Source: an uncultured Acidobacteriota bacterium (GTDB taxonomy: Bacteria > Acidobacteriota > Terriglobia > Terriglobales > Acidobacteriaceae). From it: a stretch of DNA of 64,000 nucleotides. Positions 47,179-57,029 of this stretch are shown in pieces. The DNA lies in the NCBI GenBank assembly GCA_903832055.1, contig CAILAC010000016.1, positions 496,001 to 560,000 of the forward strand, read 5' to 3'. Each line of letters starts with the position of its first letter. Position 1 is the stretch's first letter. Position numbers and translations under genes: made by a program. The notes beneath the pieces are model-generated. The model was given only the letters and a program-made list of their open reading frames with translations. It did no database searches and had not been told where the DNA came from.

Positions 47179-48306
47179 ATGACTACCGCCTCCGCCTTAC
47201 GCGTCAAAATCGAAGCTGCTCTGGCTGACCGAATCCCCGGCGCACTGACGCCTGTGATTCGAGCTGTACGCCCTGTCTCTCCGACAGGCATCGAGAGCGT
47301 GGATGCGCTGCTGGACGGCGGGCTGCCCGTGGGTGCAATTACAGAGTTGGTAGGAGCAGAGTCGTCTGGAAGGACTTCCCTCGCGCTGGCCTTTGTAGCG
47401 CAGATGACCGAGGCGGGAAAGGTATGCGCGTGGGTTGATGTTTCAAATACGCTGCATCCTGAGTCTGCGGCGGCTATCGGTGTTGACCTTGAGAGGCTGC
47501 TGTGGGTGCGCTGCGGCATGGGATCTGATGCGGTTGGCGAGAAGGACATTGAAACGAAATCCTTCGCGCCCAAGTTTGCCTTGCCGGAGAAGTACCTGGT
47601 TGCGCCTGCAACAATCAAGGGACTTCACGGGGGCGGGTGCGGGCCGCATCCGCGCGGAGAGATAAAAGGGTTACCAGAAGCGGTAGGCGGCTTTCTGCGT
47701 CCTGAGGTGACGGCGCCTCACTGTGCGGAGCCCCCGGACCGAGTTCCTCGCTCAAAAGAAGAGAGTGTGCCTGATCAGTCGCTAACTGGTCACCCCATAT
47801 CGTATGCGGGAGATAAAGCGGCATCTGTGAGCAACTCTGTTTCAAAGACGGTTTCACGAACTCTTATGACACCACACGCCAGACCCCTTGCCAGACCCCT
47901 CACCAGAATTGACCAGGCCCTGCGAGTTACCGATCTCTTGCTACAGGCAGGAGGCTTTAGCACGGTGATATTGGACATGGGCAGTATTGCTCCGGAGCAT
48001 GCATTGCGAGTCCCGATGGCCACCTGGTTTCGCTATCGAGCCGCTGCGGAGAGAAGTCAGACCAGCATCCTGCTGATGACGCAACATGCCTGCGCAAAGA
48101 GCAGCGCCGCCCTGCTGCTCAATATGCGTGTGAACCGCGCACTGCGTGAAGAGTCAACCGTCTTCACCGGCACTGAACTAAGTGTTGAGGTAAACCGCGA
48201 ACGATTTATACCTTCGGGGAATAACGTTATTCCTCTTCGCAAGCCACCAGTGAGTGAGCGAAGTGCCCACTGGCAGAGCAGAACCACATGGGTGGGAAGA
48301 GCATGA
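47179..48306 (+). CDS. imuA: ImuA, RecA-like SOS mutagenesis protein
   Basis: 375 residues. GLPVGAITELVGAESSGRTS holds a Walker-A-like loop (GAESSGRTS), and GKVCAWVDVSNTLHPESAAA with VDLERLLWVRC is the RecA-like strand pattern. An internal 120-residue low-complexity region (from SFAPKFALPEKY to SVSKTVSRTL) separates these from the C-terminal core (FSTVILDMGSIAPEHALRVP; ILLMTQHACAKSSAALLL). ImuA is thought to connect ImuB and DnaE2 with RecA or to regulate them. It overlaps imuB as ATGA. Confidence 0.88.
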   Translation: MTTASALRVKIEAALADRIPGALTPVIRAVRPVSPTGIESVDALLDGGLPVGAITELVGAESSGRTSLALAFVAQMTEAGKVCAWVDVSNTLHPESAAAIGVDLERLLWVRCGMGSDAVGEKDIETKSFAPKFALPEKYLVAPATIKGLHGGGCGPHPRGEIKGLPEAVGGFLRPEVTAPHCAEPPDRVPRSKEESVPDQSLTGHPISYAGDKAASVSNSVSKTVSRTLMTPHARPLARPLTRIDQALRVTDLLLQAGGFSTVILDMGSIAPEHALRVPMATWFRYRAAAERSQTSILLMTQHACAKSSAALLLNMRVNRALREESTVFTGTELSVEVNRERFIPSGNNVIPLRKPPVSERSAHWQSRTTWVGRA

Positions 48307-49826
48307 GCAGCAGTTCACAACCTGCGCAGTTGTATGTGTGTGTTCTCGTAAGTGAATTTGCAGCACAAGCACTGTTACGCCTGCGTCCTGAACAGCGCGC
48401 ACTACCATGCGTGGTGATGGAAGGAGAGCCACCATTGGTTACTGTTTGCGCAATGACTTCAAGGGCCAGAGCACTCGGGGTTATCCAAGGGATGACACAG
48501 GTAGAAATTGAGACTTTTCCTGGTATCACGCCTCTGCACCGTAGCCTTGCCGAAGAAGAATCTGCGCGGGCTGTCATGCTGGAATGCGCAGGTGCATACT
48601 CGCCGCGGATTGAAGAACAAAGTAGCAATGGCAACTATTTATGTGTGCTGGATATCAGTGGAACAGAGAAGCTGCTTGGGCCTCCGCTGGATATCGCAAG
48701 ATCCCTACTGGAACATACAAAGCGCCTGGGCTTCTCTACATCAATTGCGGTCAGCAGAAACTTTCATGCAAGCGTCTCGATGGCACGCGGTCTCACTTCT
48801 CAGAAGCCGGTAAGCATCATTCGCATAGGTAGTGAGAGCGCAGCATTGGCACCGCTTCCATTGAGTGTTCTCGACCTTGGCGCAACGCACCGCGAAACCT
48901 TTGCGCTGTGGGGCATCAACACGCTTGGTATGCTTGCCGATTTGCCGGAGAAGGAACTGGTTGCGCGCATGGGGCAGGAGGGAAAGCGACTGCGTCAGTT
49001 GGCGCGTGGCGAATTGCCACATCTCTTTCGCCCGGTGGAAGCAGCCTTTGCGCTGGAAGAGCATATGGAACTCGATACACCAGTTGAGTTGCTGGATTCT
49101 TTGCTATTTGTGCTGGGGTTGATGCTGGAGCAGGTGATTCTGCGTGCGGTAACTCGCATTCTTGCGTTAGCGTCTGTGACTGTGACTTTATCGCTCGAAG
49201 GAGGCACATATCATGCACGTACCGTGAGGCCCGCACTGCCCAGCAATGACCGTCAGATGTGGCTCAAGCTCATACATCTAGACATTGAAGCTCATCCGCC
49301 GCACGCAGCGGTCCTGGCTCTAACACTTATGGCAGATCCGGGGACGACAAGCAAGGTGCAGCTTGGCTTGTTCTCTCCGCAACTACCTGAACCCATGCGT
49401 CTCGATGTAACGATGGCGCGCATCCGGGCGATTGTTGGTGAGCATAGTGTTGGCCGCGTGCGGTTGAAAGATACAAATCGTAGCGAAGGTTTCGATGTAG
49501 AGACATTCCGGGTGGAGGGCGCAACGCCGACGAGGAATCGCGATCAACGAGAGCGTTTGGCTGTGCGGCAACTGCGTCCTGCTGAAAGCATTACTCTGAC
49601 TCTTCGCAATCGGGAGCCAGTCGCGTTTATGTTTCGAGACAAGCACTATGTAATTGAAGATGCCTATGGCCCATGGAATAGTAGTGGAGAGTGGTGGAAT
49701 CCCACTCTGTGGCACGATGAGCAGTGGGACGTCGTGGCGCGTCGCAGCGATGGATTACTACTCTGCTGCTGCCTGATTCATAACTTGAGTAAGGATCATT
49801 GGCAGATGGCTGCACTCTATGACTGA
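48303..49826 (+). CDS. imuB: ImuB, Y-family polymerase-like protein
   Basis: 507 residues from ATG 48303, overlapping the imuA stop. Y-family fold: palm region LYVCVLVSEFAAQALLRLRP (the catalytic Asp of the first DxD position is replaced), RARALGVIQGMTQVEIE, LCVLDISGTEKLLGPP, HhH-like region LPEKELVARMGQEGKRLRQ, and little-finger domain. Loss of catalytic acids is normal for ImuB, which is an adaptor joining the sliding clamp to DnaE2. The C-terminal extension (FMFRDKHYVIEDAYGPWNSS) is family-typical. Its last 8 bp overlap dnaE2. Confidence 0.92.
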   Translation: MSSSSQPAQLYVCVLVSEFAAQALLRLRPEQRALPCVVMEGEPPLVTVCAMTSRARALGVIQGMTQVEIETFPGITPLHRSLAEEESARAVMLECAGAYSPRIEEQSSNGNYLCVLDISGTEKLLGPPLDIARSLLEHTKRLGFSTSIAVSRNFHASVSMARGLTSQKPVSIIRIGSESAALAPLPLSVLDLGATHRETFALWGINTLGMLADLPEKELVARMGQEGKRLRQLARGELPHLFRPVEAAFALEEHMELDTPVELLDSLLFVLGLMLEQVILRAVTRILALASVTVTLSLEGGTYHARTVRPALPSNDRQMWLKLIHLDIEAHPPHAAVLALTLMADPGTTSKVQLGLFSPQLPEPMRLDVTMARIRAIVGEHSVGRVRLKDTNRSEGFDVETFRVEGATPTRNRDQRERLAVRQLRPAESITLTLRNREPVAFMFRDKHYVIEDAYGPWNSSGEWWNPTLWHDEQWDVVARRSDGLLLCCCLIHNLSKDHWQMAALYD

Positions 49827-52800
49827 AACATATGTTGAATTGCATGCAGCCAGTGCATTCAGCTTTCTGGATGCTGCCTCGCAACCGGAAGATCTGATTG
49901 CGCGTGCTGCTGAATTAGAGATTCCTGCGCTTGCACTGCTTGATCGCAACGGCGTCTATGGAGCAGCTCGCTTTCATAGCAGCTCGCAGAGAAAGGGTGT
50001 ACGCGCGCTTATTGGATCTGAGGTTGCTGCTCCAGCTTTTGGCGCACACATGACACCTCCTTCGTGGCTTCCACATAAGCACTCAGTACAACCCGTACGC
50101 CTTTCTTTGCTGTGTGAATCCCGTATCGGCTATCAGAATCTTTGCCAGATGATTACGCAGTTCAAGATGCGTGAGGCAGTCAAGGGCGAGGGCTCAACAA
50201 CTCTTGGCGACCTACAGCAATATGCTTCAGGATTGGTCTGTATGACGGGAGGAGATGAAGGTCCGCTCGCTGCGGCACTTACAAGCCGAGGTGAAGCAGC
50301 TGGCCGTGCTTGCGTTGAACAACTAATTCACATTTTTGGCAAAGAGAATGTCTACATTGAAGTGCAGCGGCATCATGAGCGGACACAGGAATACAGAAAT
50401 CAAGCGGCGATTCGAATCGCGCGCACTTTGGGGCTACCAATTCTAGCCACAAACGGAGTTCGGTATGCACGCGAGTATGACCGTGAAATCATGGACATTT
50501 TCACTTCTATTCGAAATCATGTAGAGCTTGATCAGGCAGGCCGCCTGCTGACGACAAACAGTCATCGCCATCTATGTTCTGCGCGCGAAATGTCTGCGCG
50601 GTTTCGGGATCTGCCTGAAGCCATTGCAGAGACGCTTGAACTCGCCACGCGATTGCAGTTTAATCTAAGCAATCTGGGCTATGAATTCCCCTGCTTTCCT
50701 GTTCCTGCAGGTGAAGACATGAATAGCTTTCTTGCAAAGAGAGTCGCAGAAGGCGTAATGCGACGCTATGGAGCGAAGAGAAATACGGCGCTGCTCGAAA
50801 AGGCGAGAAAGCAGGTAGAGCATGAGTTGGATTTGATTGCCCGACTTGGATTCGCAGGTTATTTCCTTATCGTCTGGGACATTATTCAGTTCTGCAAATC
50901 ACACGATATTCTGGTGCAGGGGCGCGGCAGTGCAGCTAACTCTGCAGTGTGCTATGCGCTCGAAATAACAGCAGTTGATCCGGTTGGAATGGAGTTACTC
51001 TTTGAGCGATTTTTGAATGAGAATCGCGGAGAGTGGCCGGATATTGATCTCGATCTTCCTTCTGGAGACAAGCGAGAGCAGGTCATCCAGTACATATATC
51101 AGCGGTATGGTGAACTTGGCGCGGCGATGACCGCGAATGTGATTACCTATCGTAGTAAGTCTGCGGCGCGCGAAGTTGGCAAGGCACTGGGTTTTGACGC
51201 GGATTCACTAGGACGGTTATCTGGTCTGGTGAGCCAATGGGAGTGGCGCGGGAAGACTGATACGATGGCTCACTCGTTTAAGAATGCAGGCTTCGATGTA
51301 GCGCATCCACGCATTGCCAAGTACCTTGAGCTTTCAATGCGCATGCAGGACCTGCCAAGGCATCTTGGGCAGCACTCAGGTGGCATGGTGATATGCCAGG
51401 GACAGCTCAATCGGGTCGTCCCACTGGAGCGCGCATCAATGCCCGGGCGTACGGTGGTGCAGTGGGACAAGGAAGATTGTGCGGACCTCGGCATTGTGAA
51501 GGTAGACCTGCTTGGTCTTGGCATGATGGCGGTTCTCAAAGACTGTATCGAGTTGATCCCGCGACATTACAACGAGCGTGTCGACCTCGCACAGTTGCCG
51601 GAAGATGATGAGGTTTACCGTACGCTGCAACTAGCTGATACGGTTGGCATGTTTCAAGTTGAGAGTCGAGCACAGATGGCTTCACTGCCGCGCAATTACC
51701 CTACATGTTTTTATGATCTGGTAGTGCAGGTGGCTATCATTCGGCCTGGGCCAATTGTAGGCAAGATGATGCATCCGTATATGCGGAGACGTCAGAAGAA
51801 GGAAGCGGTTACGTATCCCCATCCAATGCTTGAGCCTGTGCTGCGACGCACTCTCGGGGTTCCATTGTTTCAAGAGCAACTGCTGCGCATGGCGATGACT
51901 GTCGCAAATTTTTCTGGTGCTGAAGCTGAGGAACTACGCCGTGCTGTCGGGATGCGGCGCTCATGGGAGCGCATGTATAACCTCGAAGGAAAGCTGCGCG
52001 AGGGCATGACTGCTAGCGGGATTGATCTGAAAACTCAAGACACCATCGTTGAGAACATCAGTTCCTTTGCGCTCTATGGATTTCCTGAGTCGCATGCGGC
52101 GAGCTTTGCACTGATCGCATATGCATCTGCATATCTAAAAGTGAAATATCTCGCGGCATTCACCTGTGCCATGCTGAATAATCAGCCGATGGGATTTTAT
52201 ACGCCTGCAGTACTGGTAAAGGATGCGCAACGACATGGGCTGCGCATCAGGCCGATTGATGTTCAGGTATCGGACTGGTTGTGTTACCTGGATCATGAGA
52301 TCGATGGTACCGTTTTCCTGCGCATCGGGTTTGCCTATGCCAGGGGACTACGTGCACAGGCGGCGCAGGCACTTGTGCAAACACGCGAGCTTCGAGGACC
52401 CTTTGAATCAGTAGAAGATCTTGCACAGCGTGTGCCTATACTCAATCGCAAGGAACTTACGTTGTTGGCGCAGATTGGTGCGCTCAATTCAATTGATGGC
52501 ATTTCCCATCGACGGGATGCGATGTGGCAGGTTGAAAGGGCGGGAAAGCTTGAAGGCCCGCTGCTCCGGCAGAATGCTGCAATTCTGCACGATGAAACTG
52601 AGTCTTTGCCGCTTAAACAAATGAATATCGAAGAGCGTATGGTGGCGGATTACGCGGGTACAGGACTTACTGTCGGTAAACACCCGATGTACTATCGCCG
52701 CAAAGAACTACAAGATATGAGTGTGTTATCCGCATCTGAGTTACTTCATTGCACGGATGGTGATCTGGTGCGAACTGCAGGTTGCGTGATTGCGCGCCAG

Positions 52801-53037
52801 AGGCCTGGGACAGCCAAGGGTTTTGTTTTTCTATCGATGGAAGATGAGACGGGCATTGCGAACATCATTATTACGCCGGATGTGTATGAGCGCGAGCGTG
52901 TACTGGTTTCGCGCGGACGGTTTCTGCTGATTGAGGGAGTTCTGCAAAATCAGGATAAGGTGATCCACGTGAAGGCTTTAGAACTGCGCACACTGCCAAG
53001 TAGGGCTATGAAGATGCGTTCACATGACTTTCATTAG
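49819..53037 (+). CDS. dnaE2: Error-prone DNA polymerase DnaE2
   Basis: 1072 residues, the family's length. N-terminal PHP domain (YVELHAASAFSFLDAASQPE; LALLDRNGVYGAARFH), palm with VQGRGSAANSAVCYALEI and the catalytic aspartates of WPDIDLDLPSGDKREQVIQY, then HSGGMVICQGQLNRVVPLER, FQVESRAQMASLPRNYP, and FALYGFPESHAASFALIAYA; tail OB domain with VFLSMEDETGIANIIITPDV. It performs translesion synthesis after damage together with ImuA and ImuB. The last stop lies 3 bp from the convergent pncB stop. Confidence 0.96.
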   Translation: MTETYVELHAASAFSFLDAASQPEDLIARAAELEIPALALLDRNGVYGAARFHSSSQRKGVRALIGSEVAAPAFGAHMTPPSWLPHKHSVQPVRLSLLCESRIGYQNLCQMITQFKMREAVKGEGSTTLGDLQQYASGLVCMTGGDEGPLAAALTSRGEAAGRACVEQLIHIFGKENVYIEVQRHHERTQEYRNQAAIRIARTLGLPILATNGVRYAREYDREIMDIFTSIRNHVELDQAGRLLTTNSHRHLCSAREMSARFRDLPEAIAETLELATRLQFNLSNLGYEFPCFPVPAGEDMNSFLAKRVAEGVMRRYGAKRNTALLEKARKQVEHELDLIARLGFAGYFLIVWDIIQFCKSHDILVQGRGSAANSAVCYALEITAVDPVGMELLFERFLNENRGEWPDIDLDLPSGDKREQVIQYIYQRYGELGAAMTANVITYRSKSAAREVGKALGFDADSLGRLSGLVSQWEWRGKTDTMAHSFKNAGFDVAHPRIAKYLELSMRMQDLPRHLGQHSGGMVICQGQLNRVVPLERASMPGRTVVQWDKEDCADLGIVKVDLLGLGMMAVLKDCIELIPRHYNERVDLAQLPEDDEVYRTLQLADTVGMFQVESRAQMASLPRNYPTCFYDLVVQVAIIRPGPIVGKMMHPYMRRRQKKEAVTYPHPMLEPVLRRTLGVPLFQEQLLRMAMTVANFSGAEAEELRRAVGMRRSWERMYNLEGKLREGMTASGIDLKTQDTIVENISSFALYGFPESHAASFALIAYASAYLKVKYLAAFTCAMLNNQPMGFYTPAVLVKDAQRHGLRIRPIDVQVSDWLCYLDHEIDGTVFLRIGFAYARGLRAQAAQALVQTRELRGPFESVEDLAQRVPILNRKELTLLAQIGALNSIDGISHRRDAMWQVERAGKLEGPLLRQNAAILHDETESLPLKQMNIEERMVADYAGTGLTVGKHPMYYRRKELQDMSVLSASELLHCTDGDLVRTAGCVIARQRPGTAKGFVFLSMEDETGIANIIITPDVYERERVLVSRGRFLLIEGVLQNQDKVIHVKALELRTLPSRAMKMRSHDFH

Positions 53038-53040
53038 TGC

Positions 53041-54426
53041 TTAAACAATTGCGGGAAGATTGGTCATACCGGCGGTGCCGAACACGCGGCGGTAGTGTTC
53101 AATTTCTTCATCAGTGCCCATGGCCTTGGCGTAGTTATCTGAGAGCTTTACGGCAGGACGTCCATTGGCGTCAGTGAGCTTACATACAAGGCTGATCGGG
53201 TCCAAGCCGCTGTCGCCATTTGGATCGCAGTCGCGAAAGTCGTTGGTGAGTAGTGTTCCCCATCCAGCGCTGAAGCGAATGCGCCGTCGAGGATTCCACT
53301 TGCGCGGATCGAGAAAATCGGCGGCACTTAGAAAATCCTGCGGATTATGACCACCCAGAATTTCGCCTGAGAAATAGGCATGAAGGCCAAGAATGTCCTC
53401 GATATCCAAGCCGTCAGATGCAATGAGGAGCTTCTTCACTGGATCGCGCCCGCGATCAGTGAGCCATTGAATATATTCATCTCCAGCGATGAATGGATTT
53501 TTGCTGTCGATGCGCTGGCCGGTCCAATCCGTGACCCAGTCTGGAGCGTCAGCAAGGAACTGCGTTGTGCCAAACGTATCGGGCAGCATGACGAGCAATT
53601 CGCGCTGGTAGGTACTCTGCCACAACTCGAGCATGCGATACTGCGAGGCTTTGAGTTCCTCGTCGCATGCAGCCATCGCGGCAATTGCCATTGGTAGTTC
53701 ATGCGCGTTGGTACCGATTGCTTCCAGGTCGTGCTTGTATGCGAGATAAGTATTGGAGGAGCCGGTAAAGGTTGCGCCCAAAGTATCGCGCATGGCTTTG
53801 ACAACATACTCCTGCCAGAGAAAGCTGTGACGCCTGCGCGTGCCAAAGTCGGCAATTTTCAAGCCAGGGACGCCGCGTAAGCGCTCGATCTTACCCCACA
53901 ACTTTGCTTTGGCACGAGCGTAGAGGATGTCGAGTGAAAACTCACTCATTTCGCGCAGGCTGGCGCGTGTTTTCAGCTCACTCAAAATTGCGAGTGAGTA
54001 GACTTCCCAAAGTGTTACCTGACTCCAGAGACCTTGAAACGACAGATTGAATTGGCCATCGTGGATCGTCAATTCGTATTCGGGCAACTGAAAATCATGG
54101 TCGAGCCACTCAAGAAAATCGGGCTCGAATATGCCGCGCTTGCCGTAGAAGGTGTTGCCCGCGAGCCAGATTAGTTCGGACTTATGAAAGCGTAACTTGC
54201 GCACATGATCGAGCTGCTGTTGAAGCTCTTCAACGCCAATCACATTTGCGAGAGGAACGCTTATGGTTCGATTGACGAGCGTAAACGTTGTGCGCACATC
54301 GGGAAAGTGCTTCCAGATGAACTGGAGCATGAGCAGCTTGTAGAAATCAGTATCGAGCAGCGAGCGCACGATGGGGTCGAGCCGCCAGTTGTGGTTATGC
54401 GCACGCTCTGCCAGATTCACAATCAT
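53041..54426 (-). CDS. pncB: Nicotinate phosphoribosyltransferase
   Basis: 461 residues. NAD salvage: nicotinate + PRPP (+ATP) to NaMN. LLDTDFYKLLMLQFIWKHFP, ELTIHDGQFNLSFQGLW, IADFGTRRRHSFLWQEYVVK (with the phosphorylated His in RRRHSF), GSSNTYLAYKHDLEAIGTNA, and LIASDGLDIEDILGLHAYF are all present, the PncB signature set. Close to the E. coli-type length (about 400) with extra C-terminal residues around FSAGWGTLLTNDF. Tail-to-tail with dnaE2; 43 bp from the GH5 gene, which may be co-transcribed upstream of it. Confidence 0.94.
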   Translation of the reverse strand: MIVNLAERAHNHNWRLDPIVRSLLDTDFYKLLMLQFIWKHFPDVRTTFTLVNRTISVPLANVIGVEELQQQLDHVRKLRFHKSELIWLAGNTFYGKRGIFEPDFLEWLDHDFQLPEYELTIHDGQFNLSFQGLWSQVTLWEVYSLAILSELKTRASLREMSEFSLDILYARAKAKLWGKIERLRGVPGLKIADFGTRRRHSFLWQEYVVKAMRDTLGATFTGSSNTYLAYKHDLEAIGTNAHELPMAIAAMAACDEELKASQYRMLELWQSTYQRELLVMLPDTFGTTQFLADAPDWVTDWTGQRIDSKNPFIAGDEYIQWLTDRGRDPVKKLLIASDGLDIEDILGLHAYFSGEILGGHNPQDFLSAADFLDPRKWNPRRRIRFSAGWGTLLTNDFRDCDPNGDSGLDPISLVCKLTDANGRPAVKLSDNYAKAMGTDEEIEHYRRVFGTAGMTNLPAIV

Positions 54427-54469
54427 GCATCAGGCCCTCAGAGTGATTGTACGGTTTGCATGATTGAGC

Positions 54470-55672
54470 TCAATTCCCTTTTGCGGCGAGTGCCTTGAGA
54501 TATCCTTCGTTGGGCTGGCAATTCTCAAAACGAATCTTTTCGAGCAGGTCAGTAAACGCTGCGCGAGAGTCTTCCAGTGAAGGGCGAGCGGCGACTGATT
54601 TCTCAGTATCGCCCATCCCGGCGTGGCGTGCTGCATAGGCAACGATTGCATCCCAGTGTGCAGGTGGCGCGAAAGTCACCGGCGCAGATTTGGCTTCCAT
54701 TTTCTTATAGGGCCAGAATGTCCAACTGATTTCATTATCGTCGAGAAGCTTGCGGAATTGAGTTATCCATTCATCGGTATTTTCGCCGGATTCGCCCATC
54801 CAGATAGGGACGTTGTACTTATCGCGGAATTCAACATAGGGTTTGATTGAGTCCTGGACAGGAGGCATCCAGTACTTGTGGAAGGTGTACATGATGTTCT
54901 TATCAAACGGTGGGCCAAAGACGCTGAAGTTACTATCCCACTGTGCGCCGCCGAGGATGACGACATGATTGTTGTCAGCTGAGCGCACGGCAGCGACAAG
55001 TTTGCGATAGAGCGGCTCGAGCTTCGAGTTATATTGGGCCAGCTTCGGGTAGTGGGGAATGGGTTCGTTGAGCAGGTCGTAGCCGAGGACCGTGGTGTTG
55101 TTGCGGTAGTGAGCGGCGATTGCTTTCCAGATATCGGCGGCCTGCTGCTGACTTGTCTCGTCTTCGAATATCCAGGGGTAGCCCCAACTGTCGTCGATAT
55201 TGGCGCCGGTCTGTCCGCCGGGGGCGCAGTGCATGTCGAGAATGACGTAGAGGCCATCTTCTTTGGCCCATTGAATGACGCGGTCGATGAGGGCGAAGCC
55301 TTCCTGGTTGCCGGGCGTAAAGAGCCGGTAGTGGAAGGGGATACGGATGGTGTTGAAGCCGGCTTTGGCGATGAAGTCAATATCTTTGCGCGTGATGTAG
55401 CGGTCGCGGTAGTCATGCCAGAACTTCTGGGCGTCGGTGGGGCCGATGAGCTCGTTGGCCAGGGCTTCGATTTCGCGGGCCGATTGTGGGCCGCCCTCGA
55501 GGCGGAACATGTAGCCTTCCTGCACCAGCCAGTTGCCCAGGTTGGTGCCACGGAGGATGAGCTTATGGCCCGCTGCATCGACGAGGAATTTACCGTCGGC
55601 CTGCACGAATCGGCTCTCAGCACTTAGTCGGCAAGCGAACGCCACAATGAGCAAAAGAAGAAATCTACGCAT
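54470..55672 (-). CDS. Secreted GH5 glycosidase (endoglucanase-like)
   Basis: 400 residues with signal peptide MRRFLLLLIVAFACRLSA. GH5 TIM barrel: LRGTNLGNWLVQEGYMFRLE, IRIPFHYRLFTPGNQEGFAL, LYVILDMHCAPGGQTGANID, acid/base in GYDLLNEPIPHYPKLAQY (E203), YTFHKYWMPP, and nucleophile in VPIWMGESGENTDEW (E294). Family acts on beta-1,4 or beta-1,3/1,6-glucans and mannans; the substrate cannot be read. Export matches a plant- or fungal-wall degrading lifestyle suggested by the GH31/GH29 genes. Complete and in expected length. Confidence 0.93.
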   Translation of the reverse strand: MRRFLLLLIVAFACRLSAESRFVQADGKFLVDAAGHKLILRGTNLGNWLVQEGYMFRLEGGPQSAREIEALANELIGPTDAQKFWHDYRDRYITRKDIDFIAKAGFNTIRIPFHYRLFTPGNQEGFALIDRVIQWAKEDGLYVILDMHCAPGGQTGANIDDSWGYPWIFEDETSQQQAADIWKAIAAHYRNNTTVLGYDLLNEPIPHYPKLAQYNSKLEPLYRKLVAAVRSADNNHVVILGGAQWDSNFSVFGPPFDKNIMYTFHKYWMPPVQDSIKPYVEFRDKYNVPIWMGESGENTDEWITQFRKLLDDNEISWTFWPYKKMEAKSAPVTFAPPAHWDAIVAYAARHAGMGDTEKSVAARPSLEDSRAAFTDLLEKIRFENCQPNEGYLKALAAKGN

Positions 55673-56222
55673 GTCAATTTACCTCTCGTTACCACTGGCC
55701 ACCATTCAAAATCAACGGTGCGAATATCAAAGACACTGTACATCAACGGAGGCAAGTCCTGGGCCCGCTGCAGAAGGTGTGCAGGACTCTTATGGTTGCT
55801 GACTGGTCTACAGACAGACGCCACTTAACCCTCAAAAGGGGGGGTGGGGTGTTTTTTGAGCAATTGCCCACTATAAGGCTTATTATGAACAACTTAAGCG
55901 GTGGTTACCAGGCGCGATTTAGTCGTATTTAGCGCACTTTTCGGTGCCTGTCGGGGCCGGTTCAAGGTGGAACTGGTTCATTCCTGTTCAGTGTACGACT
56001 ACGGCTCGTAATTCTACGCAACCGAGATTTTTGCTCTCGACGTTCGAGAACAAAAGTATGGATAGGGACGGGATAAAGCGGGCATTCAGCCCTTGAATTT
56101 TCTCCGGTCCTGCTACCCAGGGCCATGCGCTGGGTGGGCATGAATTGGGCTATTGGCCCTGAGCGTGGCAATCAACGACGCCTGTGCAAGATGGAGCATC
56201 ATTTTCCAGTATTCTCTCTTGT
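55673..56222. other. 550-bp divergent region between GH5 and ABC genes
   Basis: Includes a G-rich run with a T stretch (55839-55858) and a T/C-rich segment; the frames around 55962-56171 have no domain. Presumably holds the divergent promoters of the GH5 and ABC-transporter genes. Confidence 0.4.
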
Positions 56223-57029
56223 ATGAGTGCTGCTATTTCGACAAACGGACTTACCCGGCGTTTTGGCGATTTTACTGCTGTACAGAATGTGAATCTGGAT
56301 GTTGCACCGGGGCAGTTTTATGGCTTTCTGGGGCCGAACGGCGCGGGCAAGTCAACGACGATCAAGATGCTGACGGGGCTGCTTGCTCCGACGTCTGGAT
56401 CCATCCAGGTGCTGGGGATGGATTTTGCCACGAATGCGATTGAGGTGAAGCGCCAGATTGGCGTGGTGCCCGAGGGGATGGCGTTGTTTGGCCGTCTGAC
56501 GGCATCGGAGTACCTGCTCTTTGTTGGGCAGATGTATGGGCTAGACCGCGCAACGACGTTGCAGCGGAGTGAGGAACTGCTGGAGTTCATGAACCTGGCG
56601 GGAGAGACGCGCAAACTGATTACGGATTTTTCGCATGGGATGCAGAAGAAGCTGGCGCTGGCAGCGGCTGTGATTCACGCACCGAAGATTCTGTTTCTGG
56701 ATGAGCCGTTTGAGGGCGTGGACGCGATTGCAGCTGGTACGTTGAAGCAGATGCTGCAGGGGATGATTGCGCGCGGCGCGACGATTTTTTTGACCTCGCA
56801 CGTACTGGAGATTGTCGAGCGCTTGTGCACCCATGTGGGAATCATCAACCGCGGTGAACTGATCGCCAATGGATCGCTCGAAGAGTTGCGCGCGGGCGTG
56901 GTAGCGCAGACGGATCCGAGCGATGCAACGAAGCTGCTGACGCTGGAAGAAATTTTCATTCGCGTGATCGGCAAGCAGGATGGCAACAGCCTGGCGCAGC
57001 CGGAAGCGGAGCTGTCATGGCTGGGGTAG
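56223..57029 (+). CDS. ABC transporter ATP-binding protein
   Basis: 268 residues from ATG 56223. Walker A FLGPNGAGKSTTIKML, signature-like ITDFSHGMQKKLALAAAVI (FSHGMQ in place of LSGGQ), Walker B KILFLDEPFEGVDAIA and the H-loop FLTSHVLEIVERL. This is the ABC-2 drug/exopolysaccharide exporter type. Its end overlaps the permease start by 13 bp, so the two subunits are coupled. The modified signature motif is common in this subfamily. Confidence 0.94.
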   Translation: MSAAISTNGLTRRFGDFTAVQNVNLDVAPGQFYGFLGPNGAGKSTTIKMLTGLLAPTSGSIQVLGMDFATNAIEVKRQIGVVPEGMALFGRLTASEYLLFVGQMYGLDRATTLQRSEELLEFMNLAGETRKLITDFSHGMQKKLALAAAVIHAPKILFLDEPFEGVDAIAAGTLKQMLQGMIARGATIFLTSHVLEIVERLCTHVGIINRGELIANGSLEELRAGVVAQTDPSDATKLLTLEEIFIRVIGKQDGNSLAQPEAELSWLG

